49,288 bases of DNA, taken from the NCBI GenBank assembly GCA_947627905.1, contig CANQXX010000012.1, positions 1 through 49,288 of the forward strand, in the 5' to 3' direction. Below, piece after piece: positions 34,584 through 42,454 of the stretch. The notes under the pieces were generated by a model that did no database searches, was not told the origin of the DNA, and saw only the letters and a list, made by a program, of their open reading frames with translations. The first letter of the stretch is position 1. Every line of letters begins with the position of its first letter. The DNA comes from an uncultured Clostridia bacterium (lineage in GTDB: Bacteria; Bacillota; Clostridia; Oscillospirales; Ruminococcaceae). A program made the translations under genes and the position numbers.

Positions 34584-35342
34584 TTACTGTTCAAGTTTTT
34601 TAAGGAATGCTTTTGTGCGTTCGTTTGACGGATTGTCTATAACGTCCTTGGGTTTGCCCTGTTCGATTATCATTCCGCCGTCCATGAAAACAACATGGCT
34701 TGAAACGCTTCTTGCAAAATCAATTTCGTGGGTAACTATGACCATTGTCATTTTTTCCGCCGCAAGTTCTTTAAGGACCTTGAGAATTTCCGCCGTAAGC
34801 TCCGGGTCAAGGGCGGAAGTGGGTTCGTCAAAGAATATCATTTTCGGCTTCATTGCCAGAGCCCGCGCGATCGCAACACGCTGCTGCTGACCGCCCGAAA
34901 GCTGATACGGATAAAAATCTCCCTTGTCCGAAAGTCCCATTTTTTTCAGCAGGACTTCCGCTTCTTTCATTACTTCGTCCTTATTTCTTTTAAGAACGTG
35001 TATCGGCGCGTCGGTAATATTTTTCAGAACGGTGTAATGCGGGAACAGGTTGAAATTCTGAAAAACCAGTCCGAAGCTGTGTTTTATTTCATTCAGTTCC
35101 GCTTTTGAAACGTAGACCGGCTTGCCGTCCTTTTCGGAAACTGCGGTCTGTCCGCAGTATGTCATGCTTCCGCCGCCGATAGTTTCAAGCATGGAAATAC
35201 ACCGCAGGAAAGTTGATTTTCCGGAGCCTGACGGTCCGAGAATAGAAACTACTTCGCCTTCGTTCACCGACATGGAAATATCTTTAAGAACTTCCAGATC
35301 GCCGAAGCTCTTTTTCAGATTTTTTATTTCAAGTAAATTCAT
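34584..35342 (-). CDS. glnQ: Polar amino acid ABC transporter ATPase (GlnQ/HisP type)
   Basis: A 252-residue ATPase. Walker A GPSGSGKSTFLR, Q-loop LVFQNFNLFPHYTVLKNI, signature LSGGQQQRVAIARALAM, Walker B MIFFDEPTSALDPEL and H-loop VIVTHEIDFARSV are all in the form of the polar amino acid uptake family. I start at ATG 35342, which has AAGGTGG 7 bases upstream; the frame's GTG at 35354 overlaps that site. It lies 20 bases after the fused binding protein-permease gene with which it makes a full importer. Confidence 0.93.
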   Translation of the reverse strand: MNLLEIKNLKKSFGDLEVLKDISMSVNEGEVVSILGPSGSGKSTFLRCISMLETIGGGSMTYCGQTAVSEKDGKPVYVSKAELNEIKHSFGLVFQNFNLFPHYTVLKNITDAPIHVLKRNKDEVMKEAEVLLKKMGLSDKGDFYPYQLSGGQQQRVAIARALAMKPKMIFFDEPTSALDPELTAEILKVLKELAAEKMTMVIVTHEIDFARSVSSHVVFMDGGMIIEQGKPKDVIDNPSNERTKAFLKKLEQ

Positions 35343-35362
35343 ATTTTTTACCACCTTATTTA

Positions 35363-36868
35363 TTATCTGAAATAATTCATTTTCTTTTCGAGCTTATCCA
35401 TTATCATTGCTACGATAAAGTTGAATACATAGTAGAATACGCCTGCAATGAACAGCGGCATAATAGTTGCCTCCGCAGCTGCCACCTGTTTTGCCAGTGT
35501 GAACATTTCGGTATAGGATATTGCAAACGCAAGGGAAGTATCCTTTACAAGCGTGATAACTTCATTGGTAATGGACGGGATTATGTTCTTCAGCATCTGC
35601 GGGAAAACTATCTTGAAGAATTTCTGAGGTCTGCTGTAGCCGAGTATCTCACAGGCTTCGTGCTGACCTACCGGAACAGCCTGTATGCCTGAACGGTATA
35701 TTTCCGCAAAGTATGCAGCATAGTTCAGCGAGAAGCCGATTATTACCGCATAGAAGCGGTAATTTCCGGACGTGCTTACTCCGAACAGGAAGTACGGTCC
35801 GAAGAAAACTACCAGCAGCTGCAGCATAAGCGGCGTTCCGCGGACGATAGATATGTACAGCTTTACAAGCCAGCTGAGCGGCTTGAATTTTGACATTCTT
35901 CCGAATGCGATAAGAAGTCCAAGAGGAAGCGAGAAAAGCAGCGTCAGCAGGAATATTGCCAGAGACGCTCCTACGCCTTTTAAAAGCTGTCCGCATACGT
36001 TGGCAAGTTTGTCCCATAATGAAGCCTTTTCATAAGCAGCAGCTTCATCGGAAAGCTGATCTTCCGCGCTGAGACAAACGCTGTCGCTCAGTCCCCATTC
36101 TTCGGCAATACGGTCAAATGTACCGTCAGCAAGCATTTCAAGAAGAGTTTCCTGAACCTGATCGCGCAGCTCGGTATTTCCCAGCAGGAAGCCGATACCG
36201 TATTCTTCGGAGGATATCCTCTCGTCAAGCATTGTAAATCCGCCGCCGCGGGCTTCCATTTCGTAATTTGCCACGCCGATATCCATGCAGACAGCGTCTA
36301 CCGCGCCGCTTTGAAGATTAAGGAACGCAGTGTTATAGTCGCCTACCTGCTGCAAGTCGGCAAAACTTTCCGCAAGAGCCTTGTTTTCTTCCGTAGCGTC
36401 GGCTCCTGTAAACGCCGCAAGGGCGGAACTGTCAGACTGAACGGCAACTATCTTGCCGGCAAGCTGGCTCAGTTCGGTTATGCCGGAATCCGATCTTACT
36501 ATCGCGACCTGAGAGTTGTCAACATATGGAGTGCTCCATGTGTAATCCGTTTCTCTGCCGTTCATTGTAAAGCCGTTCCAGATACAGTCGATAGCTCCGG
36601 TCTTGAGCTCCATATCCTTGGAATCCCAGTCGATAGGCTGTTTTACGAGCGTCCAGCCGCGGCGGCTGCAAACCTCCTCGGCAAGGGAAAGATCAAAGCC
36701 TATATATTCGCCGGTCTCCGTATCCTGATATCCGTAGGGAGGAAATTCTGCGTCAAATCCTACTGTAAAAGTGGAGCGCTCCTGATCTGCCATGACATTC
36801 AGCGGCAGCACCGCCGTCGCCAGAAAGGCGAACAACACCGCGAGCACTGATAATTTTTGCTTTTTCAT
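35363..36868 (-). CDS. Fused substrate-binding protein and permease of an amino acid ABC importer
   Basis: A 501-residue protein. A signal segment (KKQKLSVLAVLFAFLATAVLPLNVMA) leads to an SBP_bac_3 domain (FTVGFDAEFPPYGYQD to FDRIAEEWGLSD, about residues 30-265) and then a His/Glu/Gln/Arg-type permease domain (SIVRGTPLMLQLLVVFFG, with the ATPase-coupling region QHEACEILGYSRPQKFFKIVFPQ). The binding domain is therefore tethered to the membrane; the same layout is known from GlnP of lactococci and streptococci. Glutamine, glutamate or another polar amino acid is likely. Start at 36868 (AAAGGA upstream) rather than the longer frame start at 36913. Confidence 0.92.
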   Translation of the reverse strand: MKKQKLSVLAVLFAFLATAVLPLNVMADQERSTFTVGFDAEFPPYGYQDTETGEYIGFDLSLAEEVCSRRGWTLVKQPIDWDSKDMELKTGAIDCIWNGFTMNGRETDYTWSTPYVDNSQVAIVRSDSGITELSQLAGKIVAVQSDSSALAAFTGADATEENKALAESFADLQQVGDYNTAFLNLQSGAVDAVCMDIGVANYEMEARGGGFTMLDERISSEEYGIGFLLGNTELRDQVQETLLEMLADGTFDRIAEEWGLSDSVCLSAEDQLSDEAAAYEKASLWDKLANVCGQLLKGVGASLAIFLLTLLFSLPLGLLIAFGRMSKFKPLSWLVKLYISIVRGTPLMLQLLVVFFGPYFLFGVSTSGNYRFYAVIIGFSLNYAAYFAEIYRSGIQAVPVGQHEACEILGYSRPQKFFKIVFPQMLKNIIPSITNEVITLVKDTSLAFAISYTEMFTLAKQVAAAEATIMPLFIAGVFYYVFNFIVAMIMDKLEKKMNYFR

Positions 36869-36919
36869 AAGTATTTTCCTTTCTTTGCAATACGGAAAAC
36901 ATTCCGATAACATATTAAT

Positions 36920-36948
36920 ACTTTAGCATAAAAAACGGGAAATGTCAA
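36920..36948 (-). promoter_or_regulatory. Sigma-A promoter for the amino acid ABC operon
   Basis: Minus strand: consensus TTGACA (36943-36948), 17-base spacer, TAAAGT (36920-36925). Confidence 0.7.
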
Positions 36949-36967
36949 TATAACAGGCAAAAATAAA

Positions 36968-36992
36968 TGCCGTATCCATTAAGGACACGGCA
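36968..36992 (-). terminator. Terminator of the second symporter gene
   Basis: Minus-strand stem TGCCGTGTCC / GGATACGGCA (one G-U pair), 5-base loop, followed by TTTATTTTTG. It lies 22 bases past the symporter stop and just upstream of the next operon's promoter. Confidence 0.75.
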
Positions 36993-37014
36993 GATATTTC
37001 AATAAATTTACATA

Positions 37015-38595
37015 TTATTCCTCGCTTTTGAGCTGATTTTCACAATCGGAAACGATCTTTTCAGCAAGTTCAGGCTCTTTTACCTTTGTAAATGCGCTTA
37101 CCAACGGAACTATGATAAGTCCTGCTATCATGGCTATTGCTCCGGCGTTGATAGGAGACGCCATGTTCAGTTTCAGTGAAGCTGCTGCCTTTGTTGCTTC
37201 GGGGAAAAATCCGAGGCTGAATATAAACATATGGATAACGGTAAATCCAACGCCGAAGATTATGCTCGACCATACAGCCGCATTAGTGACCTTTCTGGAG
37301 AAAAGTCCGTACATGAACGGCGCAAGGAATGCTCCCGCCAGAGCGCCCCATGAAATGGACATCAGCGTTGTTATATAAGCGTTGGGGTTCAGTGCGATAA
37401 CTACCGAAAGTATCAGGAATGCTGCGATAAGCACACGCATTATAAGCACCTGCTTCTTTTCGTCCATTCCTTTTTTGCTGAACGGCTTGATAAGGTCTAT
37501 CGTAAGCGTTGAACTTGAAGTAAGCACCAGTGAAGAAAGGGTAGACATTGACGCGGAAAGAACCAGAACAACAACTATCCCAATAAGTATATCCGGAAGT
37601 GCGGATTGCAGCATTACCGGAACGATAGCATCATAAGCAAGTTTTCCGTTAGGGTTAGTAGGGATAAGAGCACGGCCTGTAGCATCTGCTGTAACCTGAT
37701 CGGCAGCGCCGTAAAGACGTCCGAAGCCTCCCATAAGGTACGAACCGCCTGCAACGATAAGAGCAAATATCGTGGAGATTATAGTTCCTCTTGTAATGGC
37801 TTTGTTATCCTTTATTGCGTAGAATTTCTGTACCATCTGAGGAAGTCCCCATGTTCCGAGAGAGGTGAGGATTATAACTCCGAAAAGGTTTATCGGATCC
37901 GGACCGAAAAGAGTATTCATAGTTCCGGCAGGTATACCGGTGTCCGTGATCTCTCCCAGACCGTTGAGCGCTGCGCTCCAGCCGCCCTTGCCGTTTATAA
38001 CGCTTATAACGACTGCGGCAATTCCTATCAGCATGATTATGCCCTGAACAAAGTCGTTTATAGCCGTAGCCTTGTATCCTCCGAGGATAACATATGCCGC
38101 CGTAAGTACAGCCATTCCTATAAGGCAGGCGGAATAGGGGATATTGAACGCCATTCCGAAAAGCCTTGAAAGTCCGTTATAGACCGACGCGGTATACGGT
38201 ATAAGGAACAGAAAAACTATGACCGCCGAAACAATTTTCAGACTTCTGGAATTATATCTTTTTTCAAAAAATTCCGGCATTGTGGAAGCACCTAACTGTT
38301 TGGTCATTATCCTTGTGCGCTTTCCGAGAATGAGCCATGCCAGTGTAGAACCTATAAAAGCGTTGCCTATGCCTATCCATGCGGCGGCTACGCCGTAGCT
38401 CCAGCCGAACTGTCCGGCATATCCTATGAAAACGACCGCCGAGAAGTAGGAAGTTCCGTAAGCAAATGCAGTGAACCAGCCTCCGAGGCTTCTTCCTCCG
38501 AGGACGAAATCCGATACCGAAGCGGTTTTCCTCCGGCAGTAAATGCCTATGCCCAGCATGAGCAGCAGGTAAATGATAAGAATTGCATATATCAT
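37015..38595 (-). CDS. putP: Sodium/solute symporter (SSS family), copy 2
   Basis: A 526-residue transporter with about 13 membrane segments. SSS-family signatures: SDFVLGGRSLGGWFTAFAYGTSYFSAVVFIGYAG, FLIPYTASVYNGLSRLFGMAFNIPY, ILGGYKATAINDFVQGIIM, and SASMSTLSSLVLTSSSTLTIDL with the Na+-site Ser/Thr. It is only distantly similar to copy 1 at 20491-22041, and the two probably have different substrates; proline is the default name. AAAGGAG precedes the ATG. It has its own strong promoter with an inverted repeat, and its own terminator. Confidence 0.9.
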   Translation of the reverse strand: MIYAILIIYLLLMLGIGIYCRRKTASVSDFVLGGRSLGGWFTAFAYGTSYFSAVVFIGYAGQFGWSYGVAAAWIGIGNAFIGSTLAWLILGKRTRIMTKQLGASTMPEFFEKRYNSRSLKIVSAVIVFLFLIPYTASVYNGLSRLFGMAFNIPYSACLIGMAVLTAAYVILGGYKATAINDFVQGIIMLIGIAAVVISVINGKGGWSAALNGLGEITDTGIPAGTMNTLFGPDPINLFGVIILTSLGTWGLPQMVQKFYAIKDNKAITRGTIISTIFALIVAGGSYLMGGFGRLYGAADQVTADATGRALIPTNPNGKLAYDAIVPVMLQSALPDILIGIVVVLVLSASMSTLSSLVLTSSSTLTIDLIKPFSKKGMDEKKQVLIMRVLIAAFLILSVVIALNPNAYITTLMSISWGALAGAFLAPFMYGLFSRKVTNAAVWSSIIFGVGFTVIHMFIFSLGFFPEATKAAASLKLNMASPINAGAIAMIAGLIIVPLVSAFTKVKEPELAEKIVSDCENQLKSEE

Positions 38596-38645
38596 ATGAT
38601 ATATTTCTCCTTTCTTTGCTTTAGCGCAAAAAATCTTGTTAGTTT

Positions 38646-38698
38646 TAAAGCGATAAAATATTATGCTTTATTATAACAAATAATTGAAAAATTGTCAA
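38646..38698 (-). promoter_or_regulatory. Strong promoter with adjacent inverted repeat for symporter copy 2
   Basis: Minus strand: consensus TTGACA (38693-38698), 17-base spacer, consensus TATAAT (38670-38675). Directly after the -10 lies an imperfect inverted repeat TAAAGC / GCTTTA (ends 38646-38651 and 38665-38670) with an AT-rich centre, a possible repressor site over the transcription start. Confidence 0.75.
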
Positions 38699-38746
38699 TA
38701 CCCTTTTAAAATATGTTTGGCGTTAAATCTTTAACATTTCAACACT

Positions 38747-38914
38747 AAATGATAATTTAGCGGGGAAGCCCCCGCGGGCAATGTCACCCCCTAATTAAGT
38801 TTAAATAGTAAGCCGTTTGAACTTGTAGCCCCCTCAAGGGGGCGGGTACGTTTTGAGCTGAACTTTTAATATCTCAACTCTTAACTCTCAACTCTAAACA
38901 CTTAATTATAATTT
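38747..38914 (+). repeat. Dispersed intergenic repeat, copy 3 (longest)
   Basis: Starts with AATGATAATTTAGCGGGGAAG (the end shared with copy 1 in reverse) and a GCGGGG / CCCCCGC hairpin. It then has AATAGTAAG, a GCCCCCT / AGGGGGC hairpin (38828-38843) and four heptamers TCTCAAC, TCTTAAC, TCTCAAC, TCTAAAC plus ACT (38872-38902). Copies 2 and 3 match over about 120 bases in opposite orientation. It fills most of 38700-38930, where no gene is present. It contains no ORF, so it is not itself an insertion sequence. Confidence 0.82.
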
Positions 38915-38984
38915 GTCCGGAAATAAAATTAAATATGGATAAAGCACTTAAAAACGGACATAATATCGTAAAGGAGCTGATATT

Positions 38985-39608
38985 ATGTCCGTAAATTTTT
39001 CGGAAAGCAAAACTAAAGTAAATCTTATGCGCGCATTTGCAGGCGAAAGTCAGGCAAGGAACCGTTATACCTTTGCAGCAGGTAAGGCAAAGAAAATGAA
39101 TCTATGGTTCCTGTACAATATTTTTACTTTTACCGCAAATCAGGAAAAAGAGCACGCCGAAATTTTCTACAACCATTTAAAACAGGAAAACGGCAAAAAA
39201 ATTACAATTGACAGTGCCGATTACCCAATTGATAATTACGACAGGATCGAGGAGCTTCTCCGAAGCGCTCAGAATAACGAATATGAAGAATATGAAAAGG
39301 TCTATCCGGAATTTGCCCGCATTGCAAAGGAAGAAGGCTTTAATGATATCGCTTTTTCTTTTGAAAAAATTGCGGAGATCGAAAAAACTCACGGCGACCG
39401 TTTCGGTTGCTTTGCCGAGCTTATCGAAAAAAGCAGAATGTACGAGGGCGATGAAAATACCGAATGGATATGCCTTAACTGCGGTCATATACAAAAGGGA
39501 AAAAACGTTCCGAAACAGTGTCCCGTGTGTCAGCATGCACAGGGATATTTCGTACCGTATAAATATTATAAATTCATTGCGGAACGCTATGGCATGGCGG
39601 AATTATAA
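38985..39608 (+). CDS. Rubrerythrin
   Basis: A 207-residue non-haem di-iron peroxidase that protects anaerobes from hydrogen peroxide. The di-iron ligands are present: Glu21 in FAGESQARNRY, ANQEKEHAEIF (Glu54, His57), EEYEKVYPEFARIAKEEG and SFEKIAEIEKTHGDRF. A C-terminal rubredoxin-like domain has CLNCGH and CPVCQH. Preceded by AAGGAG. In Clostridia these genes are often under PerR; I see an AT-rich palindrome (TTAATTATAATTT) at 38902-38914, but it lies inside repeat copy 3 and is not a convincing PerR box. Confidence 0.93.
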   Translation: MSVNFSESKTKVNLMRAFAGESQARNRYTFAAGKAKKMNLWFLYNIFTFTANQEKEHAEIFYNHLKQENGKKITIDSADYPIDNYDRIEELLRSAQNNEYEEYEKVYPEFARIAKEEGFNDIAFSFEKIAEIEKTHGDRFGCFAELIEKSRMYEGDENTEWICLNCGHIQKGKNVPKQCPVCQHAQGYFVPYKYYKFIAERYGMAEL

Positions 39609-39611
39609 AAT

Positions 39612-39652
39612 AAAACATTCCGGAAAAATCAAATTTCCGGAATGTTTTTTTT
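39612..39652. terminator. Bidirectional terminator between rubrerythrin and the topoisomerase operon
   Basis: 15-bp perfect stem (39612-39626 with 39634-39648), 7-base loop, then a run of 8 T on the plus strand (39645-39652). On the minus strand the same stem is followed by TATTTTAT, so it can also end the 34-codon gene and the ParC-like gene. Confidence 0.88.
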
Positions 39653-39755
39653 ACATAAATAAATCAATTATAAATTTAATTGCCGACGCCGTTCCTAAAA
39701 GTAACAGTACCGTTCCGGTAATGAACGAAAGACACGAACGATCATTTGATACCAT
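39651..39755 (-). CDS. 34-residue membrane peptide downstream of ParC-like gene
   Basis: A short frame starting 19 bases after the ParC-like stop, with a strong AAGGGGG site 7 bases before the ATG. It reads MVSNDRSCLSFITGTVLLLL, then GTASAIKFIIDLFM: a polar N-terminus and a single hydrophobic helix. The stop overlaps the terminator. The good ribosome site, spacing and composition support translation. Function unknown; it could be a membrane microprotein. It is too short for standard gene calling, so it would usually be missed. Confidence 0.6.
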   Translation of the reverse strand: MVSNDRSCLSFITGTVLLLLGTASAIKFIIDLFM

Positions 39756-39773
39756 AAATATCCCCCTTAAAAA

Positions 39774-42014
39774 TTATTCCAGCTTCATCTGATCCGGATC
39801 AATAAGATCCTTTGCAAGATTTCCCGCTGCGGGAATATTTTTAGCGATGTATTTTTTGACGTTTTCCGACATTTCTTCGGTGACGATATATGCGTTGTCG
39901 ATAACTGCCTTGGCTTTAAGTGTCATTACCTGAACGCCTATGGTATCTCTTGCGGCTTTGGGAAGTATCATGCCGGTGTTGAATACCATAGCCCTGCCGT
40001 TTGACGAGCGCAGAAGTATATCGGTATTTTCCTGCACCGCAAACATTTTTACCAGCTTTGATTTTGAGGAATAAGCTCCGGTAAGTTTTTTGCGGTTGGT
40101 CTTTGTTTCGTAAGCGCTCAGGGGGACTTTTGCAGCTTTGCCGTTTTCAAATATCATTATCAGATATCCGCTGTAATCATTTGTAGATATTAGCGCAGAG
40201 AAATTTTCGTATTCTTCAAAGCCCAGTTTTACCGGAACAAAATCGCCCAGTTCAGAGGCTTTGGTGTCCTTAAATTCACTTGCCTTTGATTTATATACCT
40301 GACATTTATCCGTAAAGAAAAGCAGCTCGGTCTTGTTGCTTGCTTCTTCGGCAAAAACCATGATATCGCCGTCCTTGAGCTTCTGTTCCGAAGCCATGCG
40401 CAGGGACTGGGGCGTGATCTTCTTGAAATATCCGCTGTTTGTCATGAACAGGTTTACGGTGTAATCGGGGATATCTTCCTCCACATCTTCCTCTTCCTCA
40501 TCGCCGGAATAATAGAACATAGTGCGGCGGGGCTGTTTGTATTTATCGGAAATTTCTTTCAGTTCGTTTATTATAATTCCTTTTATTTTTTTGTCGCTTG
40601 CAAGGATACCTTCCATTTCCGCAATGTCCTTTTCAAGCTCTTTTATGTCTGCGGTGCGTTTAAGGATATATTCCTTGTTGAGATGACGGAGCTTTATTTC
40701 AGCAACATATTCCGCCTGAGTTTCGTCTATCCCGAAGCCTATCATCAGGTTTGGAACTACCTCGGCTTCTTCCTCTGTCTCACGGACTATCTTTATTGCC
40801 TTGTCAATGTCAAGAAGAATTTTCTGCAAACCTTTTAAAAGGTGGAGACGTTCTTTTTTCTTTGTAAGTTCAAAATAAGTCCTGCGCTTTATACATTCGC
40901 GTCTGAAAGCTATCCATTCATCAAGTATTTCATAAACTCCCATTACTTTAGGAGTGCCGCCGATAAGAATATTGAAATTGCAGGAATAATTGTCCTGGAG
41001 CGGCGTCATGCGGAATAATTTTTTCATTAATTTGTCCGGATCTACACCGCGCTTTATGTCTATCGCAAGTTTTAATCCGTGAATATCGGTCTCGTCCCTG
41101 ATGTAGGAAATTTCTCTTATCTTTCCGCCCTTTACCAGCTCTATTATCTTGTCCATTATCGCTTCAATGGTAGTTGTGGGAGGTATCTGCGTGATCTCAA
41201 TGCAGTTGGATTCCTTGTCGTAATTATATCTTGAACGCACTTTTATCGTGCCGCGTCCGGTGCGGTAAATTTTATCGAGCTCGTCCTCGTCATACAGCAT
41301 GAACCCTCCGCCGGCAAAATCAGGACCTTTCAGCGTTGAAAGTATATTATGCTCCGGATCGCGTATAAGCGCAATTGTGGTTTCGCATATTTCCTCTAAG
41401 TTGAACGAGCATACTGCGCTTGCCATTGAAACGGCGATACCCACATTTGAATTTACCAGAACGGACGGAAATGCCGCCGGCAGCAGCGTCGGTTCAACCG
41501 TTTCATTATCGTAATTGGGAACAAAATCGACAGTATCCTTGTCGATATCGCGGAAAAGCTCGTTGCATATCGGATCGAGCTTTGCTTCGGTGTAACGTGA
41601 AGCAGCGTATGCCATGTCGCGGGAATATGCCTTTCCGAAATTTCCCTTGCTGTCAATGTAAGGGTGCAGGAGAGCTTCATTTCCACGAGCAAGCCGCACC
41701 ATTGTTTCGTAGATCGCAGCGTCGCCGTGGGGATTTAATTTCATGGTCTGACCTACGATATTTGCGGATTTTGTTTTAGGACCGGTAAGAAGCCCCATTT
41801 TGTACATTGTATAAAGCAGCTTTCTGTGCGACGGTTTGAAGCCGTCGATCTCCGGCAGCGCACGGGAAACTATAACGCTCATTGCATAGGGCATATAATT
41901 TTTTTCCAGAGTGTCGGTTATCTGCTCTTCCGCAATAATTCCGCTTCCGGCAATATATGCATTTGAAACGGGAGCGGTATTTTTGACTTCATTCTTTTTA
42001 CTTTTTCTCGGCAA
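39774..42014 (-). CDS. parC: Type IIA topoisomerase subunit A (ParC/GyrA-like)
   Basis: A 746-residue DNA cleavage subunit. The winged-helix/cleavage core has KPSHRKLLYTMYKMG and the active site Tyr141 after Arg140 (GNFGKAYSRDMAYAASRYTEAKL), with an insertion relative to GyrA. A coiled-coil region follows, then an acidic loop GDEEEEDVEEDIPDY and a shortened beta-pinwheel C-terminal domain (VNLFMTNSGYFKKI, VMTLKAKAVIDNA). The gyrase-specific GyrA box (QRRGGKG) is absent, so a topoisomerase IV-like decatenating role is more likely. It is partnered with the ParE-like gene upstream. Confidence 0.87.
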   Translation of the reverse strand: MPRKSKKNEVKNTAPVSNAYIAGSGIIAEEQITDTLEKNYMPYAMSVIVSRALPEIDGFKPSHRKLLYTMYKMGLLTGPKTKSANIVGQTMKLNPHGDAAIYETMVRLARGNEALLHPYIDSKGNFGKAYSRDMAYAASRYTEAKLDPICNELFRDIDKDTVDFVPNYDNETVEPTLLPAAFPSVLVNSNVGIAVSMASAVCSFNLEEICETTIALIRDPEHNILSTLKGPDFAGGGFMLYDEDELDKIYRTGRGTIKVRSRYNYDKESNCIEITQIPPTTTIEAIMDKIIELVKGGKIREISYIRDETDIHGLKLAIDIKRGVDPDKLMKKLFRMTPLQDNYSCNFNILIGGTPKVMGVYEILDEWIAFRRECIKRRTYFELTKKKERLHLLKGLQKILLDIDKAIKIVRETEEEAEVVPNLMIGFGIDETQAEYVAEIKLRHLNKEYILKRTADIKELEKDIAEMEGILASDKKIKGIIINELKEISDKYKQPRRTMFYYSGDEEEEDVEEDIPDYTVNLFMTNSGYFKKITPQSLRMASEQKLKDGDIMVFAEEASNKTELLFFTDKCQVYKSKASEFKDTKASELGDFVPVKLGFEEYENFSALISTNDYSGYLIMIFENGKAAKVPLSAYETKTNRKKLTGAYSSKSKLVKMFAVQENTDILLRSSNGRAMVFNTGMILPKAARDTIGVQVMTLKAKAVIDNAYIVTEEMSENVKKYIAKNIPAAGNLAKDLIDPDQMKLE

Positions 42015-42029
42015 TTTTTTTCACTCCAA

Positions 42030-42431
42030 TTAATTATTCATTATATTAAAATGTCGAATGCAATTTTTGTAACGTTTGGGTATCTCTATGGGAACATCAT
42101 ATCCCAATTCTTTTAAAGCCGGAGGTATTATCCTCATTCCGTCTTTAAAAAATTCTTCGATTTTTTTATCTTTTCGTGTGATAGAGTTATAATTTTCGGG
42201 GCATACAAATGTCCAATCCGCGCCGTCTTTATTTACAACAAGACGGAAATATTTATCTATATCCGTGTCCGGAAAACCGGCTTTTTTAAGCAGGATATGA
42301 TGTTCAACGGCTTCGTCAATTTGTGAAGCAATAATTCTTTCTCCGTCGTGCGAAATAAGGACAAGAAGCGGTTCGTCCGCATTTACTGCGGCATTGAAAT
42401 TTTCATCATCGGGATATTTTATTATCTCCAT
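42030..42431 (-). CDS. Unknown 133-aa protein between ParE- and ParC-like genes
   Basis: Not recognised. 133 residues: MEIIKYPDDENFNAAVNADEPLL, then HDGERIIASQIDEAVEHHILLKKAGF, a strand-like FRLVVNKDGADWTFVCPENY and a C-terminal helical stretch around PPALKELGYDVPIEIPKRYKNC. No membrane segment, one Cys pair far apart. It sits 23 bases after the ParE-like stop and 15 before the ParC-like start, on the same strand, so all three should be on one RNA. It may be a topoisomerase-associated factor or only an operon passenger. Confidence 0.75.
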   Translation of the reverse strand: MEIIKYPDDENFNAAVNADEPLLVLISHDGERIIASQIDEAVEHHILLKKAGFPDTDIDKYFRLVVNKDGADWTFVCPENYNSITRKDKKIEEFFKDGMRIIPPALKELGYDVPIEIPKRYKNCIRHFNIMNN

Positions 42432-42454
42432 AATAATTCCTCACAGTTTTTTAT

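Noticed and set aside
38902..38914. PerR box upstream of rubrerythrin
   Set aside because: The AT palindrome TTAATTATAATTT is only a partial match and belongs to repeat copy 3, so a similar sequence is found at unrelated loci.
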